Source: a virus | Reading direction: 5' to 3' (one strand) | Virus record (IMG/VR): IMGVR_UViG_3300047557_000938 | Coordinates: 1 to 53,480 of that record | DNA: 53,480 bases | Shown here: in pieces, positions 7,210 to 15,583 of the stretch | How the letters are laid out: every line of letters starts with the position of its first letter | Position numbering within the stretch: the first letter of the stretch is position 1 | Made by a program: the position numbers and the translations under genes | The notes under the pieces: model-generated | Told to the model about the DNA's origin: nothing | The model's input: the letters and a program-made list of their open reading frames with translations, nothing else | Databases searched by the model: none

Positions 7210-7242
7210 GAGCCCGAGGGGGGCTCAGAGGGAGGCAGTCAC
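7210..7242 (+). promoter_or_regulatory. Leader hairpin with GAGGG loop plus Shine-Dalgarno
   Basis: GAGCCC (7210-7215) pairs with GGGCTC (7221-7226) around GAGGG. Exactly 16 bases separate the stem from the ATG at 7243 and contain AGAGGGAGG. CTTGTTTCAA lies just 5' of the stem, as in the copies at 25616 and 48591. Confidence 0.65.
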
Positions 7243-8097
7243 ATGAGGACCGACATTCACAGGCCAGCCAGCGAGGCCTTCAACCCCGAGGCCTACGACT
7301 GCCACGGCGTGTTCGACAACCACGAGTTGTGGGGCAACGCCGCGGCGCGCGGGCAGGCGATCCGCTCACTCGTGAACCAGGGCTACAGGTTCGGCCACGG
7401 CAGCAGCGACATGTGCGGTCATTGCGGGGCGCGCATGCGCTACGCGGCACTCATGGTTCACCGCGAGGTCAAGGAGTTCATCTTCGTAGGCGAGACCTGC
7501 CTCGACAATCGGTTCCAACTGGCGAAGGGCGAGTTCGCTCGACTCCGCAAGGCAGGCAAGTTGAACTCGCAGCGGGCCACCCGCGCCGAGGTCGCCGAGC
7601 GCACGTTCGAAGAGAACCCGTGGCTCAACGAGATCGTGGAGCATGAACTCACGGACGGGTTCCTGGCATCGCTCCACGAACAAGCCCGCGAGGGCAAGAT
7701 CCTCTCGGCCCGGCAGATCGAGGCAGGCCAGGCAGCCCTCGTGAAGGCGATCCAGCGGAAGGCTGAGCGTGCAATCGAAGACGCCAACGCAGTCCCCGCA
7801 CCCGAGGGCAAGGTCACCGTTCGGGGAGAGGTGAAGAGCAAGAAGTGGCAGGAGAGCGAGTTCGGGGGCCAGTTGAAGATGCTGGTCCTCGCAGACGAGG
7901 GCTTCAAGGTGTGGAGCACAGTCCCAGCCTCGCTCCTGGGGACCTCGGTCCTAGTGGACGGGGATTGGATCGAGACCCTGGACGTGAATGTGGGCGAGCG
8001 GGTGGAGTTCACCGCCACGCTGACCCGCTCGAGCAACGACGAGACGTTCGCAATCGCGAAGCGTCCGACCAAGGCAATCAACCTAAGCAGGGCATAG
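7243..8097 (+). CDS. Zinc-motif / OB-fold-like nucleic-acid-binding protein
   Basis: A 284-residue protein. Near residue 58 it has MCGHCGARMRYAALM with the later GETCLDNRF, giving three or four Cys for a zinc site. Residues about 188-284 (VTVRGEVKSKKW, KMLVLADEGFKVWSTVP, GERVEFTATLTRS, FAIAKRPTKAIN) have the strand pattern of an OB fold. The middle is helical and charged. Similar proteins occur in many actinophages without a defined function; single-stranded nucleic-acid binding is inferred. It is the first gene after the iteron and leader region. The ATG follows the AGAGGGAGG site at 7227-7235. Confidence 0.7.
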   Translation: MRTDIHRPASEAFNPEAYDCHGVFDNHELWGNAAARGQAIRSLVNQGYRFGHGSSDMCGHCGARMRYAALMVHREVKEFIFVGETCLDNRFQLAKGEFARLRKAGKLNSQRATRAEVAERTFEENPWLNEIVEHELTDGFLASLHEQAREGKILSARQIEAGQAALVKAIQRKAERAIEDANAVPAPEGKVTVRGEVKSKKWQESEFGGQLKMLVLADEGFKVWSTVPASLLGTSVLVDGDWIETLDVNVGERVEFTATLTRSSNDETFAIAKRPTKAINLSRA

Positions 8098-8105
8098 GAG
8101 GGGTG

Positions 8106-8417
8106 ATGAAACTCAACGCAGAGGACTGGAACGGTCACAAGGTCGTGTGGGCCAACGGCTGGGCCTGGACGGAGAAGTACCACGAACTGACCATGAAGAA
8201 CGGCGACTCGTACGACTCGTGCATTCACTGCGGACGCAAGACCAGCAGGAAAGGCAAGTCTCTTGGGGTGCTTGTGAGTGAGGGAGGCGGCGCGTTCATT
8301 CTTGAAGCCGATTACGACAACTACCCTCACGACGGCGGGGGGATGGGTTGGTTCCCGGTCGGTCGCGAGTGCATCAAGGACGTGCCGAGCGCGTACTGGG
8401 TCGAAGACCCGCAGTAG
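8106..8417 (+). CDS. Hypothetical zinc-motif protein, 103 aa
   Basis: GAGGGG precedes the ATG. A CIHCGRKT pair at residue 39-42 and a later GRECIKDV give possible zinc ligands. The middle, GVLVSEGGGAFILEADYD, looks like two beta strands. It resembles the zinc-motif half of the preceding protein (both combine a CxHC/CGHCG pair with a later G-E-C or G-E-T-C), so the two may be distant relatives. Function unknown. Confidence 0.6.
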   Translation: MKLNAEDWNGHKVVWANGWAWTEKYHELTMKNGDSYDSCIHCGRKTSRKGKSLGVLVSEGGGAFILEADYDNYPHDGGGMGWFPVGRECIKDVPSAYWVEDPQ

Positions 8418-8465
8418 ACCGCGCAACGAGTGGCTCCGCATCGAAAGGTGCGGGACTTACTCATG

Positions 8466-8471
8466 TAGACT
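8466..8471 (+). promoter_or_regulatory. TAGACT -10 box before tail genes
   Basis: TAGACT lies in the 140-bp gap before the tail operon. Here the first gene is 87 bases downstream and has its own AAGGAG, so the transcript would be leadered. TAGACTT recurs at 41728 and 52574. A -35 box is not evident. Confidence 0.4.
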
Positions 8472-8557
8472 TGCACTAGCAACGTGTCCACGTGACCCCG
8501 CTCCGTTCGTGGGCTCGTCCCCTTGGGAGGCCGGGGTTGCCGTGCCTAAGGAGCGGG

Positions 8558-8740
8558 ATGACGAAATACAAGACCCTCATAGGGATGAACTATGAGGGCA
8601 AGAGGGTTGAGGCAGACACGATCATCGAAGACCTTCCCAGCAAGAGCCTCCCGTGGCTTGTGGAGCAGGGACTCGTAGAGAAAGTTGAAGGAGAATCCAG
8701 CAAACGTGAGCCCAAGTCTCCGAGCGAAGGGGACGAGTAA
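8558..8740 (+). CDS. Hypothetical protein upstream of tail tube, 60 aa
   Basis: ATG with AAGGAG five bases before it. The product begins MTKYKTLIGMNYEGKRVEAD, contains LPWLVEQGLVEKV and ends in an acidic Ser/Lys/Glu-rich tail. Short proteins with this layout are common next to the major tail gene of actinophages; a structural or assembly role is inferred from position only. The stop overlaps the next start (TAATG). Confidence 0.6.
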   Translation: MTKYKTLIGMNYEGKRVEADTIIEDLPSKSLPWLVEQGLVEKVEGESSKREPKSPSEGDE

Positions 8741-9462
8741 TGCCTACGTTCCGTCATGGCAAGAAGACAGTCGTACTGTTCAATGGCACCGACATGAGCC
8801 CGTTCTTGAACGAGGCGACCGAGACCACTGAGATCGAGACCGCCGAGACCACAGCGTTCGGTGACGGCGATAAGACGTACATCGTCGGCCTCGCCGACGG
8901 CACTATCAGCACTAGCGGCATGTTCGATTCATCGGCTGGCGCAAGTGACCCGGTGCTGCGAGGCATGATCGGTGAGGATGACAACACGTTCACGGTCCTG
9001 CCGGAAGGCGCAACCTCTGGCTCGCGGAGCATCATCGCGAATGGACAACTGACCTCTTACGAGGTGTCAAGTCCCGTGAGTGACGTTGTGGCAATCAGCG
9101 CGGAGATTCAAGCCGACGGTGGCTTGCTGCACGGTGTGGCACTCAACGGGCTCACAAACACCGGGTCCGCATCAGCCACCACCACAGGAGTGAACAACGG
9201 GTCAGCCACAAGTAACGGCGCGCTGTTCAACCTACATGTCACAAGCAACACCCGCAACGGGTCCGCCAGTGTTGTTGTGCAGCACTCCGCTGACAACAGC
9301 ACCTACACGGACCTAGTGGCCTTCACCGCTGTCTCCGCGTCCACCACGGTCGGGGAGTCAATCACCAGCACAGGAACTGTGAACCAGTACCTGCGCACTA
9401 GGAGCACCCTCGCCGGTGCGTCCGGCTCAATCACCTACCACGTATCGGCAGCAAGGAGATAA
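8740..9462 (+). CDS. Major tail tube protein A, with extra C-terminal domain
   Basis: A 240-residue protein. Residues 1-about 132 share the core EIETAETTAFG-GDK-YI-GLAD-TIS-SGMFD and the strand ITSYEVSSPV-DVV with the next gene, so both are tail-tube proteins. Residues about 133-240 (TSNTRNGSASVVVQHSADNS, VNQYLRTRSTLAG) form an added Ser/Thr-rich beta domain like the surface-exposed domains seen on other tail tubes. The gene position before the frameshifted tail chaperone and tape measure is the standard one. Which paralogue is the main tube subunit is not known. Confidence 0.8.
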   Translation: MPTFRHGKKTVVLFNGTDMSPFLNEATETTEIETAETTAFGDGDKTYIVGLADGTISTSGMFDSSAGASDPVLRGMIGEDDNTFTVLPEGATSGSRSIIANGQLTSYEVSSPVSDVVAISAEIQADGGLLHGVALNGLTNTGSASATTTGVNNGSATSNGALFNLHVTSNTRNGSASVVVQHSADNSTYTDLVAFTAVSASTTVGESITSTGTVNQYLRTRSTLAGASGSITYHVSAARR

Positions 9463-9465
9463 CAA

Positions 9466-9894
9466 ATGCCAACATTCAAGCATGGCAAGAACGCCTACTT
9501 CGCGCTCGACGGCACCGCAGCGTCCCTCGTGAACATCTCAGATGTTCTCAATGAGATCAGCATGCCCCGTGAGATCGAAACGGCTGAGACGACCGCGTTC
9601 GGTTCGGGCGACAAGTCCTACATCAGCGGTCTGGCTGACGCAACCATCTCCCTCTCGGGAATGTTCGACGCCACCACCAACACCCTCATCTCGGGTGACA
9701 TTACCAACCTGAAGACCGGCTCGGTTGCTTCGCTGTCGTTCGAGTACGGGCCGTCAGGCTCTGTCGCGACTAGCCCGAAGTTCACGGGTGAGGCAATCAT
9801 CACGTCCTACGAGGTTTCGAGCCCCGTGGGTGATGTGGTGACGTTCTCGCTCGAGTTGCAGGTTACGGGCGGCGTCACCGCTACAACGTTCTAG
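9466..9894 (+). CDS. Major tail tube protein B, short paralogue
   Basis: A 142-residue paralogue of the preceding protein: both start MPTF-x-HGK and share the conserved tube core, but this one stops where the extra domain of the other begins. AGGAGATAACA lies just upstream of the ATG. It could be the main tube subunit with the longer form interspersed, or be specialised for one end of the tail. A hairpin after the stop may limit transcription or stabilise the mRNA. Confidence 0.8.
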   Translation: MPTFKHGKNAYFALDGTAASLVNISDVLNEISMPREIETAETTAFGSGDKSYISGLADATISLSGMFDATTNTLISGDITNLKTGSVASLSFEYGPSGSVATSPKFTGEAIITSYEVSSPVGDVVTFSLELQVTGGVTATTF

Positions 9895-9908
9895 TAGATG
9901 CACGATCA

Positions 9909-9932
9909 CCCGGCTCCAATACGGGGGCCGGG
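9909..9932 (+). terminator. Hairpin after tail tube genes
   Basis: CCCGGCTCC pairs with GGGGCCGGG (nine pairs, one T-G) around a short loop. No T-run follows, so it may be an attenuator or mRNA-stabilising stem rather than a strong intrinsic terminator. Confidence 0.5.
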
Positions 9933-9967
9933 TCCACGTCCCCTAGTGGGCCAATCAAAGGAAACTG

Positions 9968-10354
9968 ATGAACCTTAGAGACAAGATCCTCGCGGCGAAG
10001 GACATTCCTTCCGAGAAGTTGCATGTCAAGGAGTGGGGCGTTGATCTGTTAGTGAAAGGCATGAGTGCTGGTGAGCGAATCTCACTCATGCAAGCCGCCT
10101 ACGATCAGAAGACAGGGCAAGTGAATATGGCTGCCGTGTATCCCGATGTTGTGGTGTCGTGCACCTACGACCCCACCTCGGACGAGCCTGTCTTCACAGA
10201 CGCTGACAAAGAAGCCCTCATGGGCAAGTCTTCTGCCGCGATTGAAGCAATCGCAGCGGTTGGACTTCGCCTCTCAGGTATCGGTCAGGAAGAGGAAGAA
10301 GCAGCGGGAAAAGATTCCTCGTCCACCCCGAGCGGCGATTTGTCTTCGAGTTAG
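9968..10354 (+). CDS. Tail assembly chaperone, short (G-like) form
   Basis: A 128-residue protein: MNLRDKILAAKDIPSEKLHV, VDLLVKGMSAGERISLM, then an acidic Gln/Glu/Ser tail. This layout and its place between tail-tube and tape-measure genes fit the lambda gpG-type chaperone that coats the tape measure during tail assembly. The frame carries a slippery heptamer at 10306, leading to the longer product described separately. Confidence 0.8.
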   Translation: MNLRDKILAAKDIPSEKLHVKEWGVDLLVKGMSAGERISLMQAAYDQKTGQVNMAAVYPDVVVSCTYDPTSDEPVFTDADKEALMGKSSAAIEAIAAVGLRLSGIGQEEEEAAGKDSSSTPSGDLSSS

Positions 10355-10506
10355 CGCAACGGCTTGGGAGGACGGTGGCTGAACTCCTGTACGGGTCGGG
10401 CGGTCACCGTCCACTCTCGTCAGACGAAATGACGGAGTGGATCGCACTAGAAAGACTGCGCGTGTGGGAGCACGAGCAGGAGGCGAAGAAGACGAAGCGG
10501 AGGTGA
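9968..10506 (+). CDS. Tail assembly chaperone, frameshifted (GT-like) form
   Basis: Join of 9968-10312 and 10312-10506 by -1 slippage on GGGAAAA (10306-10312), read G GGA AAA in the zero frame, which is a canonical X-XXY-YYZ site. The -1 frame then reads through to a stop at 10504-10506 and adds FVFELAQRLGRTVAELLYG, EMTEWIALERLRVWEHEQEA and a basic end. The total is 179 residues. The extension has the helical, Trp-containing character of gpT-type domains that recruit the tail tube protein. The zero frame stops at 10354. In lambda the short and long forms are made in a fixed ratio. Confidence 0.78.
10306..10312 (+). other. -1 ribosomal slippery site GGGAAAA
   Basis: The heptamer is in the correct phase, G GGA AAA, in the chaperone frame. 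After slippage the next codon is AGA at 10312. The lambda G-T site is GGGAAAG, differing only in the last base. Confidence 0.8.
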
Positions 10507-10510
10507 GCCC

Positions 10511-13500
10511 ATGGCTGACATGGATGTGACTGCCAAGTTCACCGCTGACATTTCGGACATGAAGTCCAAGATGGACGCTATTGCTAAGGGCATGGACTCC
10601 ATCCGGCGTAACGCCGACAGCACGGGCAAGGGCTTCACGGTTCTTCGCGGCACTATCGCGACCGCGTTCGGTACTGCACTCACGGGCAGCATCACCGCCG
10701 CTACTGGCGCGCTGACGGGCTTCCTTTCGGGCACTATCAGTGCCGCGTCTGAGGCCGCACTCGCGGATCGCCGTATGACTCAAATCGCGTCCTCCATGGG
10801 CATTCTGGAATCGGTGCTGGGTGGCTCCACTCAACGCCTGTCGGACTTCGCGCAGGAAATGCAAGACACGACGGGTGTCTCTGACGAGGTAATCAAACAG
10901 GGTCAGGCCCTTCTCTTGACGTTTGCGAACGTTGCGTCGTCGGCGGGTCAAGTGGGTGGCATGTTTGATAGGGCCACGCAGGCGTCGGTCGATCTGGCGG
11001 CTGCGGGGTTCGGTTCCGTGGACTCCAACGCGAAACAACTGGGTAAAGCCCTGCAAGACCCCATCAAGGGCATCACGGCTCTCACGCGTTCAGGTGTGAC
11101 CTTCACGGCTGCCGAGAAAGAAAAAATCAAGACTCTTGTGGAGTCGGGTAAGACTCTGGAAGCGCAAGAGATGATTATGAAGGCCGTTGAAATGCAGGTG
11201 GGGGGAACGGCGGCTGCTACTGCGACAGGCGCGCAGAAGATGAAGGCCGCGATGGATGACCTTCAAGAGGCTATTGGTACGGCGATCTTCCCCGTCGTGG
11301 ACACAATGGCGAATCAGTTGATTCCCGTTATTCAATCTTTGCAAGCACCCCTGGCAACCGTGGCAGCCGCCGTGGGTGGAGCCATGACGCAAGCCTTCAA
11401 CGCTCTCGCGCCCGTGCTGCCAGTGCTGGCGACCGCTATCGGACAGATCGTTCAAGTTATCGCGGGTGCTTTAGGTCCAGCGATAGCCGCGCTGGCGCCC
11501 GCGTTCATCCCCATCATTGAAGCCTTCCAATACATCGCGGCACAGGTGGGACCACTACTCACGACACTACTCGGAAAGGTGGCGCAAGTTCTCTCGCGGG
11601 TGCTGGGTGCCCTTACACCTTTGTTGAAGCCGCTGACAGATATTTTCATGGGCATCCTGGATGCCGCGTGGCCCATCATCGAGGTTGTTGCGGACACGCT
11701 CCTTATTCTTGTGGATGCATTGACACCTCTGTTGGACGCGGTGATGGTTCTATTGAAGCCCCTAGGCCAACTGATTCAAGTTGTTCTCGCGGCGATCCTG
11801 CCCGTCATCAAACCACTGATGCCTGTCATCGCTGCACTCGCCAACGTGCTTGGCGTGGTGCTTATGAAGGCCGTGGGCCTCATCATGGCGGGGCTCGGCG
11901 GGCTAATCGTGGCCTTGTCTAAGATCGCACCGTTCGTGTTGAAGAACGTCACGAAGCCCGTAGTGAGTGCGTTCTTGAATATGGCAAAGAATGTTGTTGG
12001 TGCTGCCTCCAACATGCTTGGATGGGTGCCAGGTCTTGGTGACTCGTTGAAGACGGCAGAGGCCGCGATCAGCGAGTTCGCAGTCCAGACGGAACGAAGC
12101 ATCGGGCAGGCGGCTGACACCATCGCCACCGAGGGCTCTCGTATCGGCAACGAAATGATCACGCAGGGAACGAACGCGTTGAACGCGGCTGGTCCAAGCC
12201 TCGGCGCGGCTGCAAGCAATCTTGGTAAGTCCGTGGGTGCTCAATACACGGACGCTGTTTCTCGCGCCATGGCTCAAGCACCCGTCGGCCCCCCCGTGCC
12301 AAGCGTGCCGACACCCACACCCGCACCGACACCTTCAGGTACAGGGTCGGGTTCGAAGGAAGCCTCGAAGCAAGAGGAAGAACGACTCAAGAAGATTGAG
12401 AAGTTCGTGGACGGATACAAGAAGGCACTCGAGCGCATGAAGGAAGGCCGCGACGCACTCATGGCCTCGGTCAAGAAGTCCCCGTTCGCTGAAATGCTCG
12501 ACGATCTTGAGCAGTCTGAAATCCAACAGGCGTTTGGGAAGGACGGTGCAGTCGGCACCGTTATCGCATCCTACGATCAACTGTCGAAGGCGATTGACGA
12601 CTTCTATCAGCCTCTGCAGAACGTAAAGCGATTCGGGAAAGAGGCTGCGGCGTCGGCGAGACGGAGTGCCACCGATGCAAAGAACATGCTCTTCGCTGCG
12701 GCACAGACGGCGGCGTCGTTGATGAAGCAACGCGAACTGAACAAGCAGGCGTTGGAGCGTTTGGAGTCTGACTATTCAAGTGCCGTGGATGGGATCAACC
12801 GAACCTACGATGAGTTGGATCGTGCCGCCGCCGCTAACCTGAAGGCCGTTGAAGACAAATGGGCCGCGACGATCCCGGTGCTCGAGCGAGCCTTGGAGAC
12901 AGCCACGGCAGCGTTTGAGAAGGAGAACGACACTCTCCAATCCCTTATCAAGGAACGCGACTCTTACTTGAATCGTGTCGCCGAAGGGTTCCGTTCTTTC
13001 GTGAACGATCTGCGGATCGAGAAGGGCGCGGACCCTGGCGCGGCAAGCCTTCGGGAGGCGCTCGACACTCGCCTGGAAGCGGTGCGGGCTTTCGCCACGA
13101 ACATTCGTGCTCTCGCGGCGCGCGGCTTGGACCCGACCCTTCTGCGCGACTTCGTTTCGGCGGGTGTGTCTACTGCCGGGGACGTTGTCTCTCAACTGGC
13201 CGTGGCATCCGAGGAAGAGATTGCTGGCATCAACGCGGCACAGACGGCGCTCGCCTCAGAGATCGCCTCGTTCCAGTCGTACGCAACTCAACAATGGTTC
13301 GCTGCCGGCATCGCTCAACAGGAGGCGATTGTTGCCCCTCTGGCGGCTGCGAGGGATCAGGCGCAGGCCGCATTGACCTCCGCGAATGTTGCCCGCGCTG
13401 CTGAGATTGCTGCCGCGACGGCTCACGCGGAGGCCTTGCGGGTTCAACGGCAAGCCGCTCTCGATCAGGCGAAGGCGCAATACGAGGCGCAGAAGGCAGC

Positions 13501-14071
13501 CCTCGTGCAGCAGGGCGTGGAGATTGAAACTGCCCTCACGGAGAACGCGAACATGCTGCACGCCGGGATAGCGAATCTGCAGAACACGGTGCCACCTGAG
13601 ATGTTCAAGGCCGGCAAGAAGTCTGTGCGCGAGATGCTCAAGGGCTTCAAGGAGAAGTTCCCCGGCATGTCGGCTGAACTGAATAGGATGATGGACGGCC
13701 TCGCTGCGTCCATGAATCGAACAGCCACCATCACTGTTCGGACGGTCTATGAGGCAGCCAACCTCCCAGGGAGGGCTCTAGGCGGCCCCGTATCCGCGAA
13801 CAAGGCTTATCTCGTGGGCGAACGAGGCCCAGAAGTCTTCGTGCCAGGTTTCGCAGGGAACATCATTCCCAACAATCAACTTGGCACACTCGGCACGATC
13901 CCCGACATGCGTAGCCGTAACGCGATGACCACGGAGCAGGCAGTGAACATCGCCGCAGGCGCCGTACAGATCACCATCAACGGCAGTATGGATGCACGCA
14001 GCAAGGACGAGATCGAAGCGGTCGTGGATGAGGCCCTGTTGAGGCTGGCTCGGGAAATCAGGAGGTCCTAG
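10511..14071 (+). CDS. Tape measure protein
   Basis: At 1186 residues this is the longest protein in the genome. The N-terminus is helical (FTADISDMKSKMDAIAKGMD), followed by a hydrophobic Ala/Gly/Val/Leu-rich central region (about residues 260-510), a Pro/Thr linker near 600 and a long Ala/Glu/Lys coiled-coil region to about 1080. The C-terminal motif AYLVGERGPEVFVPG near 1100 is typical of actinophage tape measures. It sets tail length and helps DNA delivery. By the usual rule of about 0.15 nm per residue it would give a tail near 180 nm. AGGTGAG precedes the ATG. Confidence 0.93.
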   Translation: MADMDVTAKFTADISDMKSKMDAIAKGMDSIRRNADSTGKGFTVLRGTIATAFGTALTGSITAATGALTGFLSGTISAASEAALADRRMTQIASSMGILESVLGGSTQRLSDFAQEMQDTTGVSDEVIKQGQALLLTFANVASSAGQVGGMFDRATQASVDLAAAGFGSVDSNAKQLGKALQDPIKGITALTRSGVTFTAAEKEKIKTLVESGKTLEAQEMIMKAVEMQVGGTAAATATGAQKMKAAMDDLQEAIGTAIFPVVDTMANQLIPVIQSLQAPLATVAAAVGGAMTQAFNALAPVLPVLATAIGQIVQVIAGALGPAIAALAPAFIPIIEAFQYIAAQVGPLLTTLLGKVAQVLSRVLGALTPLLKPLTDIFMGILDAAWPIIEVVADTLLILVDALTPLLDAVMVLLKPLGQLIQVVLAAILPVIKPLMPVIAALANVLGVVLMKAVGLIMAGLGGLIVALSKIAPFVLKNVTKPVVSAFLNMAKNVVGAASNMLGWVPGLGDSLKTAEAAISEFAVQTERSIGQAADTIATEGSRIGNEMITQGTNALNAAGPSLGAAASNLGKSVGAQYTDAVSRAMAQAPVGPPVPSVPTPTPAPTPSGTGSGSKEASKQEEERLKKIEKFVDGYKKALERMKEGRDALMASVKKSPFAEMLDDLEQSEIQQAFGKDGAVGTVIASYDQLSKAIDDFYQPLQNVKRFGKEAAASARRSATDAKNMLFAAAQTAASLMKQRELNKQALERLESDYSSAVDGINRTYDELDRAAAANLKAVEDKWAATIPVLERALETATAAFEKENDTLQSLIKERDSYLNRVAEGFRSFVNDLRIEKGADPGAASLREALDTRLEAVRAFATNIRALAARGLDPTLLRDFVSAGVSTAGDVVSQLAVASEEEIAGINAAQTALASEIASFQSYATQQWFAAGIAQQEAIVAPLAAARDQAQAALTSANVARAAEIAAATAHAEALRVQRQAALDQAKAQYEAQKAALVQQGVEIETALTENANMLHAGIANLQNTVPPEMFKAGKKSVREMLKGFKEKFPGMSAELNRMMDGLAASMNRTATITVRTVYEAANLPGRALGGPVSANKAYLVGERGPEVFVPGFAGNIIPNNQLGTLGTIPDMRSRNAMTTEQAVNIAAGAVQITINGSMDARSKDEIEAVVDEALLRLAREIRRS

Positions 14072-14074
14072 ATC

Positions 14075-15583
14075 ATGGCAGTCGTCACCGTACGCCCAGA
14101 CTCCACACCCACGGGTGCGGCGAACTTCACGATCTTCGGTGGCGCGGCCTCCATCAACGCGGCTCTTTCAGACAACAACGTTGCAACATATGTGAAGAAA
14201 GGCGTCACGGGTAATGGTGCCGTCATTGTGGGTTTCGCAACCACGACCATTTCCGACAACGTGCGCGTGAAACAAGTTCGCATCAGATCCGAGGTTGCTT
14301 GCCCCACGGCCTCGTCTCGACTACGCGTCACTCCGATTGTGCGGATCAACGGTAGGAACTATGTCGGGTCGGCGCAAGTGTTCAATGGTGTGTTTGCCTT
14401 CGACGAATACGAGGGAGCATATTTCAGTACCGCACCGGACGGGCAAGCATGGGATCAAGATCGTATTGACGGCTTGCGGGCACAGATTCAAGACCTGGCC
14501 TCTGGCTCCGACTTGTCGAGCATCTACGAGTTGTTCTTCGACATTGATACCACTACTCAACCGACAGTCTCGGTTGCATCACCCACGGGAACTATTACAA
14601 CAAACTCGCGACCCGAGGTCTCGTGGACGTACTCAGACACGGACGGCACGGAGCAGGACTTCTATCGGATCAAGGTCTACACGCAGAGTCAATACTCGCA
14701 AGGAGGATTCGATCCCTCTTCAACGACCCCCTATTGGGATTCGGGAGTAGTTGCGTCGTCAGACAACACGGCGACGATTGAGGAGTATCTAACTGACGGT
14801 ACATTCCGCGCGTATGTGACTGTCGCCAAGACAGTTTCAGGTGTCCCCTTCTATTCGGCGTACGCGTACTCACAGTTCACAATAAACACAACACCTCCTG
14901 CGACACCGACCATGACGGGCACGTTCGATTCTGTCGACAATCTTGTTCTTATTCAGATCACGGGAACAACCGTTTCGGGTTCATTCGACAGTCAAGTGTT
15001 TCAAGTGCAGCGTTCGGACAACTCCGGCTCCACCTGGGCGGATGTGACGGGCGGTAGTGAGTTAGTTCCATCCGGCACAATCGCGGCCACATTGAACGAC
15101 TACGCGGCTCCCAGGGGCGCGACAGCCTTGTATCGGGTGCGTTCCATTGGCACGCTAGGTGAGAACGAGGTCGCCTCCACTTGGTCCAGCAACGTGAGTG
15201 TTGGGGTGACTAATGACGCCACATGGTGGTTGAAGCCTGTCACGGCTCCCACATTGAATATCGGGGGAGTGAAAGTCCAAGGCGGCTTCGATGTGTCCGT
15301 GGATGAACAGATCGGAGTGTTCCGACCTATTGGGCGGCAGAACGCCGTCACGGTTACTGCGGGCATCCAAGGACAAGACGGCACATTCACCATCGCTACT
15401 ACGGGAGTGTCGGCATTCAACACAACATGGAACACGATCATGCATGAGGGCGTGGTGCTAGTTCAGATTCCAGACGGCACGCAGCGATACATACGAATCA
15501 CGGAGCGCGGCTATCAACGTGGCGGCACGGGAAGTAACCCGTTGAACATAATCCGCGTCTCATATGTTGAGGTGGATGGCTGA
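14075..15583 (+). CDS. Minor (distal) tail protein with Fn3-like domains
   Basis: A 502-residue protein directly after the tape measure, the position of the distal tail protein. Residues about 158-390 contain two fibronectin-III-like units: SRPEVSWTYSDTDGTEQDFY with YTQSQYSQGGFD, and NLVLIQITGTTVSGSFDSQV with ATALYRVRSIGT. The N-terminal 155 residues form a beta-rich domain and the last 110 (TVTAGIQGQDGTFTIATTG) another. Fn3-like domains in tail proteins often bind carbohydrate weakly. AGGAGG precedes the ATG. The stop overlaps the next start (TGATG). Confidence 0.8.
   Translation: MAVVTVRPDSTPTGAANFTIFGGAASINAALSDNNVATYVKKGVTGNGAVIVGFATTTISDNVRVKQVRIRSEVACPTASSRLRVTPIVRINGRNYVGSAQVFNGVFAFDEYEGAYFSTAPDGQAWDQDRIDGLRAQIQDLASGSDLSSIYELFFDIDTTTQPTVSVASPTGTITTNSRPEVSWTYSDTDGTEQDFYRIKVYTQSQYSQGGFDPSSTTPYWDSGVVASSDNTATIEEYLTDGTFRAYVTVAKTVSGVPFYSAYAYSQFTINTTPPATPTMTGTFDSVDNLVLIQITGTTVSGSFDSQVFQVQRSDNSGSTWADVTGGSELVPSGTIAATLNDYAAPRGATALYRVRSIGTLGENEVASTWSSNVSVGVTNDATWWLKPVTAPTLNIGGVKVQGGFDVSVDEQIGVFRPIGRQNAVTVTAGIQGQDGTFTIATTGVSAFNTTWNTIMHEGVVLVQIPDGTQRYIRITERGYQRGGTGSNPLNIIRVSYVEVDG

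Larger units (their letters stand above)
6943..7242. other. 300-bp non-coding region with iterons and leader
   Basis: No credible gene is seen. It holds a 19-bp periodic repeat array (7028-7103), copies of AAAWCGGGC (7074, 7117, 7151), the segment TTGTTGCCAAG at 7169, and a leader hairpin before the ATG at 7243. No TANNNT box in a useful position was found. Confidence 0.6.

Noticed and set aside
7458-8441. Long minus-strand frame of 327 codons opposite the 7243 gene
   Set aside because: It lies antisense to two good genes with starts, Shine-Dalgarno sequences and zinc motifs; its product is Arg/Ser/Val-rich without motifs, as expected from a codon-biased shadow.
10274-11056. Minus-strand frame of 260 codons opposite the tape measure start
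   Set aside because: Covers the chaperone frameshift and tape-measure start in antisense; Arg/Ser-rich composition and no Shine-Dalgarno.
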